A DNA stretch of 8,549 nt from positions 1 to 8,549 of the forward strand of contig CATMOC010000133.1 in NCBI GenBank assembly GCA_950071955.1. The letters are read 5' to 3'. This stretch comes from an uncultured Mesorhizobium sp. GTDB lineage: Bacteria; Pseudomonadota; Alphaproteobacteria; Rhizobiales; Rhizobiaceae. The translations under genes and the position numbers were made by a program. The notes beneath the pieces were generated by a model. That model did no database searches and had not been told where the DNA came from. It saw nothing but the letters and a program-made list of their open reading frames with translations. Positions 1 through 5,120 of this stretch are shown in pieces. Positions within the stretch are counted from its first letter, which is position 1. Each line of letters begins with the position of its first letter.

Positions 1-1053
1 CACCTGCACGTCGGCGGCGGCGCAGTACATGTGCAGCGAGTTCTTCGCGCCGCGCGCGCGCCGGTTGCGCTCCGGGCTGCGATAGCCCGACGTGACGATC
101 ATGCGCTTGCCGAAATGCTGCTCGACGGACTTGAGCACCCGCACGAGCGAGGGCTTCAGGCAACCGACGTCCACGCCCTCCGTCTGCTTGATCAGGCCGT
201 TGGGCGCGAGCCGCGCCAGGCCGGCGGCCGACGCGATCTGGATCGGGCCGTCCTCCTCGTGCAGGTCGATGTCGGAGATATCGTCCATGCCGGACTTGCG
301 GGTGATCTCGAAGAGCGAGTCCTGACGGACGCCGGGCAGCGCATCGCCGGAAAACACCGGTCGGGCCGCCTCGGCCGTGCCGCCCGTGGAGGCCAGGGAG
401 ATTATCGGCTTCTCGGTCGCGAGGGGCTTCTTTGCTTCGGCAGTCGGGCGCTGCTTCAGCTCGACGATGGGACTGGGTGTCTCCGCGGCCGCGGGCTGGC
501 TGGCGAAGAGCGAGTTGAAGAAGCCGCGCTTCTTTTCCTGCGGCGCGGGGGAGGGGCCGGGACCGTTCTCGATGAATGCCGTGGGCTTTATCTCGGCCGC
601 CGCTGCGGAGGCTTCCGGCTGGGCGGCGCCGGCCACGGGTTCGGGCGCCGGCACGGCGGCCAGGGCAACCTCGACCGGCTTCTCGTCGGCCGCCGGAGCC
701 GTTCCCGCCGCAACGGACTGGTCGCCGGGCTTCCGTTCGGGGAGCGACGCGACCTGGTCGGGCAGGGGTTGTGCCTCCGCATCGGCCTGCGGGTCCGAAT
801 CGCCTTGCGCGATCTGCGGGCTGCCCGATGCGCCCCCTTCGGGCGCTTCGCCGGCCGCTGCGTTCGCGGAGAGCTCTGCTTCGGCCTGGGTGAGCACCCC
901 GGCGAGCGAGGGCGTTCCGCCGGCATATCCCGGCGCGGCGACTTCAAGGTTTGGGCCGGACGTGACCGTGCAGGATGCCAGGAGGGTCGCACCCAGCACG
1001 CATGAGGCTGTCCGAAGCTTCGCGCCCGCAAGAAGCGTTGCGACTGATCTCAA
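1..1053 (-). CDS. Predicted lipoprotein with a C-terminal peptidase M15A (YcbK/DUF882-type) domain, partial
   Basis: The gene reads leftward off the window edge; 351 residues are visible and the C-terminus is missing. Start: TTG at 1053, with an AAGGGGG Shine-Dalgarno six bases upstream. The nearest upstream in-frame stop is at 1117-1119 and no ATG lies between. The N-terminus looks like a lipoprotein signal: basic residues K12 and R14, a hydrophobic stretch, then lipobox L-A-S-C with Cys28. Thr at +2 would favour the outer membrane under the enterobacterial Lol rule. Residues 29-173 are a low-complexity Ala/Pro/Glu linker, followed by the motif KKRGFFNSLF (174-183), more linker, and a folded domain from about 232. 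That domain carries SGYRSPERN (from residue 322) and SLHMYCAAAD, with His341 and Asp348 matching the first two zinc ligands of M15 peptidases; the third ligand lies beyond the edge. The family includes D,D/L,D-carboxypeptidases and murein endopeptidases acting on periplasmic peptidoglycan. The exact bond cut cannot be told from this sequence. Confidence 0.85.
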   Translation of the reverse strand, partial: MRSVATLLAGAKLRTASCVLGATLLASCTVTSGPNLEVAAPGYAGGTPSLAGVLTQAEAELSANAAAGEAPEGGASGSPQIAQGDSDPQADAEAQPLPDQVASLPERKPGDQSVAAGTAPAADEKPVEVALAAVPAPEPVAGAAQPEASAAAAEIKPTAFIENGPGPSPAPQEKKRGFFNSLFASQPAAAETPSPIVELKQRPTAEAKKPLATEKPIISLASTGGTAEAARPVFSGDALPGVRQDSLFEITRKSGMDDISDIDLHEEDGPIQIASAAGLARLAPNGLIKQTEGVDVGCLKPSLVRVLKSVEQHFGKRMIVTSGYRSPERNRRARGAKNSLHMYCAAADVQV

Positions 1054-1278
1054 GCTTGACCCCCTTGGCGCTTCCGGCGGAAGCGTCCTGCACCCCGAAA
1101 TCCGGGAAGAAAGAATTCAGCCGGGCCTTCGAATCGAGGTCCTGGCCGCCGCGAACCGGCCTCCGTCAATCAAGGAAATATTAACGGAGAGTTGCAGAAA
1201 CGGCGCACGATACATACAGGCAGAATGTGCGGGATGGCACCACCGTCCAAATCACAGACAGTTACATCTCATTACAAA
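1054..1278. other. Intergenic gap between phaC and the M15A lipoprotein
   Basis: The gap is 225 bp between two minus-strand genes. I see no open frame with a plausible start and ribosome-binding site, and no rho-independent terminator (GC stem plus T-run) after the phaC stop. It holds the AAGGGGG Shine-Dalgarno of the lipoprotein next to 1053 and an imperfect inverted repeat at 1161-1189, listed separately. I could not find a convincing sigma-70 promoter on the minus strand, so it is open whether the lipoprotein is transcribed from phaC or alone. Confidence 0.6.
1161..1189. repeat. Imperfect inverted repeat with a CtrA-like half-site pattern
   Basis: The arms are ctccgtcaa (1161-1169) and ttaacggag (1181-1189), 8 of 9 positions complementary, around an 11-base spacer. 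In minus-strand RNA the mismatch becomes a G-U pair, so a 9-bp stem is possible. The minus strand also reads TTAA-N7-TTGA over 1184-1170, one base from the TTAA-N7-TTAA pattern of the alphaproteobacterial cell-cycle regulator CtrA. It lies 108 bases or more upstream of the lipoprotein start. Function as an operator is inference only. Confidence 0.3.
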
Positions 1279-3108
1279 TCAGACGCGAACTGCCACGTAG
1301 GTGCCGGGCGCCTCGGCGAGGACGGGCATGCCGCGCGCGCCCGGCTTGCGGGCCGGGACGCGGGTGTCGTCCTGCTTGGCGATCCATTCCTGCCAATAAG
1401 GCCACCACGAACCCGGGTTTTCCTTTGCGGTCGCGACCCAGCCGTCGAAATCGCCGCCCGGCTTGCCGCCGGTCCAGTACTGGTATTTCTTCATCGCCGG
1501 CGGATTGACCACGCCGGCGATATGTCCCGAGCCGGCCATGACATACTCGACGTCGCCGCCGAAGAAGGAACAGCCGGCGAAGACCGAGCGCGCGGGGGCG
1601 ATGTGATCCTCGCGCGCGGCGAGATTGAAGACGGGAATGGTGATGTCGTGCAACGCCACCTTCTTGCCGGCCAGCATCATGGTTCCCTGCGAGAGTGCGT
1701 TGTTCATGTAGCAGTTGCGCAGGTAGAAGGAGTGGTTCGCCGCCGCCATGCGGGTCGAATCGGCGTTCCAGTAGAGCAGGTCGAACGGCATTGGATCCTT
1801 CCCGCGCATGTAGTTGCTGACCACGTAGGGCCAGATGAGGTCTCCGGCGCGTAGCATGTTGAAGGCCGTCGCCATGCGCGTACCGTCGAGATACCCTTTC
1901 TCCTTCATCGCCCGTTCCACCGCCGCGACCTGCTCCTCGTCGACGAAGACCTTGAGATCGCCGGCATGGGTAAAGTCCACCTGGGTGGTGAAGAAGGTCG
2001 CCGAGCGGATGCGGTCGTCGCCCTCCTTCGCCATGAGCGCTAGAGCGGCGGCCAGGAGCGTGCCGCCGACGCAATAGCCGATCGCGTTGACCTCCCGCTC
2101 GCCGGTCGCCTTCTCGATCGTCTCGAGCGCGAAGTTGAGGCCCTCGTCGATATAGGCCTCCCAGTCCTTGAAGCCGTGCCGCTCGTCCGGATTGACCCAG
2201 GAAATGACGAAGACGGTGTGTCCCTGTTCCACCGCCCAGGCGATGAACGACTTTTGCGGGTTCAGGTCGAGGATGTAGTACTTGTTGATCCACGGCGGGC
2301 AGATGAGCAGCGGCCGCTTCAGCACCTTCTTGGTCGTCGGGTCGTACTGGATAATTTCCGCGAGGTCGCTGCGGGCAATCACCTTGCCCGGCGTCGTCGC
2401 GATGTTCTTGCCGACCGCGAACTTGGTGTAGTCGGCCTGGCGCAGCTTCAGTTCGCCCTTGCCGGCAGCGATGTCCTCGGCCAGCATCTGCATGCCCTTG
2501 ACCAGGTTCTCGCCATGGCTGGAAACCGTCTCGCGGAAGAGTTCCGGATTGGTGAGGATGAAATTCGACGGCGAGATCGCCTGCGAGACCTGCCTGACGT
2601 AGAAATTCGCCTTGTGGCGCGTGTGCTCGTCGAGCCCTTCCGCGTTCTGCACCAGGTCGTTCGCCCAGCGGGTGGTCACGATGTACACCTGCTTCAGGAA
2701 GTCGAAGAACGCATGCGTGCTCCAGTCCGGGTCCTGGAAGCGCTTGTCGCCCTTTTCCGGCTCCGCCGGGGAAGGAACCTCCTCTCCGCTCAGCTTTCTG
2801 ACGGCATTGGCCCAGATGGTCATATAGCTCGAGAACAGCTTCGTCTGGGCCTCCAGAGCGCGGGAGGGATCGGAGAGCCAATACTCGCTGACCTTGGAAA
2901 ACGTCTTGACCATGTCGGCCATCGGCTCGGCCATGCTGTCACGCACCTCGCCGCGTTCGCGCGGCGTGACCCAGGCTGAGGCTGCCTTTCCCGCGTTCTC
3001 GATCATGCGTGCCAGATTTCGGGCGAAGAGTTCGGGATCCTTGATCAAGTACTGGTCGGCCGAAGAGGGCTGGCGCGACGAATCCTTCTTGTCCTCAGGA
3101 CGGGTCAT
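1279..3108 (-). CDS. phaC: Class I poly(3-hydroxyalkanoate) synthase PhaC
   Basis: The enzyme polymerises (R)-3-hydroxyacyl-CoA, mainly 3-hydroxybutyryl-CoA, into storage polyester on the surface of cytoplasmic granules, releasing CoA. The product is 609 residues from ATG 3108, normal for rhizobial class I synthases (about 590-610). The lipase-like box GYCVGG places the nucleophile at Cys346, with Asp501 (REDHIAP) and His529 (SGHIAG) completing the triad. The Asp-to-His spacing of 28 equals that of the Cupriavidus necator enzyme (D480/H508). The conserved PPWINKYYILDL segment lies before the nucleophile. Start choice: ATG 3108 has GGAGGAG upstream, though with 11 bases between them. An in-frame GTG at 3147 would add 13 residues but has no Shine-Dalgarno and abuts the candidate -10 box. 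No phaA, phaB or phaE is nearby; class I enzymes need no PhaE partner. It is transcribed divergently from the next lipoprotein gene. Confidence 0.97.
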   Translation of the reverse strand: MTRPEDKKDSSRQPSSADQYLIKDPELFARNLARMIENAGKAASAWVTPRERGEVRDSMAEPMADMVKTFSKVSEYWLSDPSRALEAQTKLFSSYMTIWANAVRKLSGEEVPSPAEPEKGDKRFQDPDWSTHAFFDFLKQVYIVTTRWANDLVQNAEGLDEHTRHKANFYVRQVSQAISPSNFILTNPELFRETVSSHGENLVKGMQMLAEDIAAGKGELKLRQADYTKFAVGKNIATTPGKVIARSDLAEIIQYDPTTKKVLKRPLLICPPWINKYYILDLNPQKSFIAWAVEQGHTVFVISWVNPDERHGFKDWEAYIDEGLNFALETIEKATGEREVNAIGYCVGGTLLAAALALMAKEGDDRIRSATFFTTQVDFTHAGDLKVFVDEEQVAAVERAMKEKGYLDGTRMATAFNMLRAGDLIWPYVVSNYMRGKDPMPFDLLYWNADSTRMAAANHSFYLRNCYMNNALSQGTMMLAGKKVALHDITIPVFNLAAREDHIAPARSVFAGCSFFGGDVEYVMAGSGHIAGVVNPPAMKKYQYWTGGKPGGDFDGWVATAKENPGSWWPYWQEWIAKQDDTRVPARKPGARGMPVLAEAPGTYVAVRV

Positions 3109-3140
3109 TTCGGTTGCATCTCCTCCGGGCAGGCGCTTTC

Positions 3141-3169
3141 TTGACACAATATCATGTGACGACCATACG
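3141..3169 (+). promoter_or_regulatory. Candidate promoter for the small lipoprotein gene, overlapping the phaC promoter
   Basis: A perfect -35 box TTGACA (3141-3146), extended as CTTGACA as often seen in alphaproteobacteria, is followed after 17 bases by CATACG (3164-3169), a poor -10 with 3 of 6 matches. The start of transcription would be near 3176, some 55 bases before ATG 3231. The site physically overlaps the candidate phaC promoter on the other strand, so the two could compete for polymerase. The weak -10 also overlaps one arm of the 9-bp inverted repeat at 3160-3168, which would suit repression or activator dependence. Confidence 0.4.
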
Positions 3170-3176
3170 GGTCCAA
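3148..3176 (-). promoter_or_regulatory. Candidate phaC promoter
   Basis: On the minus strand, TTGGAC (3176-3171) is followed after 17 bases by GATATT (3153-3148), giving 3 of 6 and 4 of 6 matches to the sigma-70 consensus. Transcription would start near 3141, leaving a leader of about 30 bases that includes GGAGGAG before ATG 3108. It would place the alternative GTG start at 3147 too close to the -10 box to be translated from this transcript. The site was found by eye only. Confidence 0.35.
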
Positions 3177-3220
3177 CTCCCCGGGGGCCGCCGGACTCCG
3201 GCTTCCCTAAGGTATGGTCG
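3160..3220. repeat. Perfect 9-bp inverted repeat in the divergent control region
   Basis: The arms CGACCATAC (3160-3168) and GTATGGTCG (3212-3220) are exact reverse complements separated by 43 bases. The left arm overlaps the candidate -10 of the plus-strand promoter and lies in the spacer of the candidate phaC promoter. The right arm lies just before the ribosome-binding site of the lipoprotein gene. It could be a pair of operator half-sites for a looping or dimeric regulator, but no known binding motif was recognised. By a rough estimate, a perfect 9-bp pair arises by chance in a few percent of regions this size. Confidence 0.45.
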
Positions 3221-3225
3221 GGAAG
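3190..3225 (+). promoter_or_regulatory. Leader hairpins, one able to hide the lipoprotein Shine-Dalgarno
   Basis: Two short stems can form in the leader. GCCGG-ACT-CCGGC (3190-3202) is a tight 5-bp GC stem. CTTCCC (3202-3207) pairs exactly with GGGAAG (3220-3225) across a 12-base loop. GGGAAG is the likely Shine-Dalgarno, five bases before ATG 3231, so the second stem would block ribosome entry. The stems share base 3202 and so could also compete. This is a structural possibility read by eye; no riboswitch family was recognised. Confidence 0.35.
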
Positions 3226-3230
3226 ACAAT

Positions 3231-3788
3231 ATGTCCCTTAGCCGTCCTCGATATCGTTTTTGCCTGCCCCGCAGCGGTCGTATCGTCGCATCCGGCGCGC
3301 TTCTGGCCGGTTCGATCCTGCTTCCGGGCTGCGCGAGCGTTTCCATTGAGGAGGCCGTTCCGGCAGCAGCGCTGGCATCCAACGATCCGGCAACGGCGCA
3401 GCCCGCCGCCCTTCTGCCAGCCCCTGCCACGCCTTCTTCGCTGGCCGATGCGACTTCGGTCGAACCTGCAGCCGGTGATCCGGTCGCGGCGGAGGCGGTG
3501 ACGGAGCAGCCGCCCCCGGCAGCGACCGGGTCGGGCCTTGTGGGGGTCGGCCCCTCCGCTCCGGCGAGCACCGGCCAGTATCCCAATCTCAACATCCCGC
3601 GGCGCAGCGCCGCCGAACAGCTTGCGAGAAGCGAGACCAGGGAGGCCGAGCGCGACCTGAAGTCGGCCGCGCGCGGGCAGGGCAAGGATCTGGAACGCAC
3701 CACGGTGGAGAAGAAGGATATGGATGACCTGCGAAAGCTGGGAGCCACCCACGGTGCGAAGGCCCTGAAGGAGATCGAGGGCGAGTGA
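3231..3788 (+). CDS. Small Ala/Pro-rich lipoprotein of unknown function
   Basis: The product is 185 residues, with a clear lipoprotein signal: basic N-terminus (several Arg within the first 17), hydrophobic segment 18-32 and lipobox L-P-G-C with Cys34. Ala at +2 is compatible with sorting to the outer membrane. Residues 36-112 are an Ala/Pro/Thr-rich, probably disordered tether. Then comes GQYPNLNIPR (115-124) and a charged, likely helical tail (127-180) rich in Arg, Lys, Glu and Asp. The YPNLN segment followed by a helical tail recalls a set of uncharacterised alphaproteobacterial lipoproteins; no enzyme motif is visible. Start: ATG 3231 has GGGAAG five bases upstream. Longer in-frame extensions to 3114 would bury the signal peptide and run through the promoter. 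It is divergent from phaC and 72 bp ahead of alaC. I do not know its function; an envelope structural or adaptor role is a guess. Confidence 0.85.
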   Translation: MSLSRPRYRFCLPRSGRIVASGALLAGSILLPGCASVSIEEAVPAAALASNDPATAQPAALLPAPATPSSLADATSVEPAAGDPVAAEAVTEQPPPAATGSGLVGVGPSAPASTGQYPNLNIPRRSAAEQLARSETREAERDLKSAARGQGKDLERTTVEKKDMDDLRKLGATHGAKALKEIEGE

Positions 3789-3793
3789 CGCTA

Positions 3794-3822
3794 TCGACCC
3801 TCTCTGCGAATGAGTGTATATC
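3794..3822 (+). promoter_or_regulatory. Candidate promoter for alaC-hom
   Basis: TCGACC (3794-3799) and TATATC (3817-3822) are 17 bases apart and each matches 4 of 6 consensus bases. Transcription would begin around 3829, downstream of the alternative ATG at 3810 and upstream of ATG 3861, which fits the shorter start for alaC. The site lies directly after the lipoprotein stop, where no terminator is visible, so read-through from the upstream gene remains possible. Confidence 0.3.
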
Positions 3823-3860
3823 GCCGCGAATTTCCGCCCCCTGACCCCGCCGGAACCGCC

Positions 3861-5078
3861 ATGGAAGAATTCCACAAGACCCGCAGGCTGCCGCCCTACG
3901 TCTTCGAGCAGGTCAACCGTCTGAAGGCCACTGCCCGATCGCAGGGGGCCGACATCATCGATCTCGGCATGGGCAATCCCGATCTTCCGACGCCGAAGTC
4001 GATCGTGGACAAGCTCTGCGACGTCGTGCGCGACCCGCGCACCCACCGCTATTCGTCCTCGCGCGGCATCCCGGGACTCCGGCGCGCGCAGGCGAACTAC
4101 TATGCGCGGCGATTCGGCGTGAAGCTCGATCCCGAGCGTCAGGTTGTGGCGACGCTGGGCTCCAAGGAAGGCTTTGCCAACATGGCGCAGGCGATCACCG
4201 CGCCCGGCGACGTCGTGCTCTGTCCCAACCCGACCTATCCGATCCACGCCTTCGGCTTCATCATGTCGGGCGGCGTGATCCGCTCGATCCAGGCTCAGCC
4301 GGACGACAGTTTCATTCCGGCGATAGAGCGGGCCGTGCGGCATTCGATTCCCAAGCCGATCGCACTCATCCTGAACTATCCGTCCAATCCGACCGCGCAT
4401 GTCGCAACCCTCGACTTCTACAAGGACGTCGTTGCCTATGCGCGGCGGAACGACATCATCATCCTGTCCGATCTCGCCTATGCCGAGATATTCTTCGACG
4501 GCAATCCGCCGCCCTCGGTGCTGCAGGTGCCAGGCGCCATAGACGTGGCGGTGGAGTTCACCTCCATGTCGAAGACGTTTTCCATGCCCGGCTGGCGGAT
4601 GGGCTTCGCTGTCGGCAACGAGCGTCTGATTGCCGCTCTGACGCGGGTGAAATCCTACCTCGACTACGGCGCCTTCACGCCGATCCAGGTGGCGGCGACG
4701 TCGGCGCTGAACAGTGACGGGACCGAGATCGAGGACGTGCGCGAGGTCTACCGCAAGCGCCGAGACGTGATGGTCGACACCTTCGGGCGTGCCGGCTGGG
4801 AGATCCCGGCCCCGGCTGCGACAATGTTCGCCTGGGCGCCCATCCCGCACCCTTTCAAGGCCATCGGCTCGCTGGAGTTCTCAAAACTCCTGGTCGAGAA
4901 GGCGGACGTTGCGGTGGCGCCGGGCATCGGCTTCGGCGAGCATGGCGACGATTTCGTACGCCTCGCGCTGGTTGAGAACGAGCACCGAATCCGCCAGGCG
5001 GCGCGCAACATCAAGCGCTTCCTGTCCACCGCGAGCCAGACGCTCGACAACGTCATTCCGCTCAGCGCGCATCGCTGA
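3861..5078 (+). CDS. alaC: PLP-dependent aminotransferase, AlaC type (glutamate-pyruvate transaminase-like)
   Basis: This is a fold-type I class I/II aminotransferase of 405 residues, likely cytoplasmic. Similarity to remembered E. coli AlaC (YfdZ) runs the whole length: RLPPYVF near the N-terminus, DLGMGNPD, HRYSSSRGIPGLRRA, LGSKEGFANM, PNPTYPIH, YPSNPTA, EFTSMSKTFSMPGWRMGF, KSYLDYGAFTPIQVAA and APGIGFGEHGDDFVRLAL. Key residues by motif: Lys238 for the PLP Schiff base, Asn177, Asp204, Tyr207, and Arg367 for the substrate carboxylate. AlaC makes alanine from pyruvate and glutamate. Rhizobial homologues are often labelled LL-diaminopimelate or aspartate aminotransferase (aatC), so specificity is not certain. 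Start: ATG 3861 gives the family-typical N-terminus, with a weak GGAA five bases upstream; ATG 3810 would add 17 residues and has no Shine-Dalgarno. hom follows 42 bp later, probably in one transcript. Confidence 0.93.
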   Translation: MEEFHKTRRLPPYVFEQVNRLKATARSQGADIIDLGMGNPDLPTPKSIVDKLCDVVRDPRTHRYSSSRGIPGLRRAQANYYARRFGVKLDPERQVVATLGSKEGFANMAQAITAPGDVVLCPNPTYPIHAFGFIMSGGVIRSIQAQPDDSFIPAIERAVRHSIPKPIALILNYPSNPTAHVATLDFYKDVVAYARRNDIIILSDLAYAEIFFDGNPPPSVLQVPGAIDVAVEFTSMSKTFSMPGWRMGFAVGNERLIAALTRVKSYLDYGAFTPIQVAATSALNSDGTEIEDVREVYRKRRDVMVDTFGRAGWEIPAPAATMFAWAPIPHPFKAIGSLEFSKLLVEKADVAVAPGIGFGEHGDDFVRLALVENEHRIRQAARNIKRFLSTASQTLDNVIPLSAHR

Positions 5079-5103
5079 GCCGTCGAAATTTCCATCAGCG
5101 TTC

Positions 5104-5109
5104 AGGAGG
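5104..5109 (+). promoter_or_regulatory. Strong Shine-Dalgarno of hom
   Basis: AGGAGG, within a longer AGGAGGGG run, lies 11 bases before ATG 5121. It is the strongest ribosome-binding site in the window and fixes the hom start. It suggests hom is translated independently of alaC even if both share a transcript. Confidence 0.7.
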
Positions 5110-5120
5110 GGTCCGGAACC

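Noticed and set aside
31..1005. Long open frame on the plus strand opposite the M15A lipoprotein (324 codons)
   Set aside because: The translation is a low-complexity Gly/Arg/Leu-rich product of antisense GC-rich codons. The minus strand carries signal peptide, lipobox and M15 motifs, so this is a shadow.
1262..2881. 539-codon minus-strand frame within phaC in another phase
   Set aside because: It overlaps the PhaC frame with all its catalytic motifs on the same strand. The alternative product is Arg/Gly/His-rich with no recognisable domain.
3109..3147. 13-residue N-terminal extension of PhaC from GTG 3147
   Set aside because: There is no Shine-Dalgarno before it and it sits right beside the candidate -10 box. 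ATG 3108 has GGAGGAG upstream.
3810..3860. 17-residue N-terminal extension of AlaC from ATG 3810
   Set aside because: There is no Shine-Dalgarno, the added residues do not resemble the family N-terminus, and a candidate -10 box lies inside the extension.
3207..4850. 547-codon minus-strand frame opposite the lipoprotein and alaC
   Set aside because: It is antisense to two well-supported genes, and the product shows only the Arg/His/Gly/Asp bias expected of a complement frame.
5079..5120. Threonine or methionine leader attenuator or riboswitch before hom
   Set aside because: The gap is only 42 bases, with no leader peptide rich in Thr or Ile, no stem-loop with T-run and no recognisable SAM riboswitch core.
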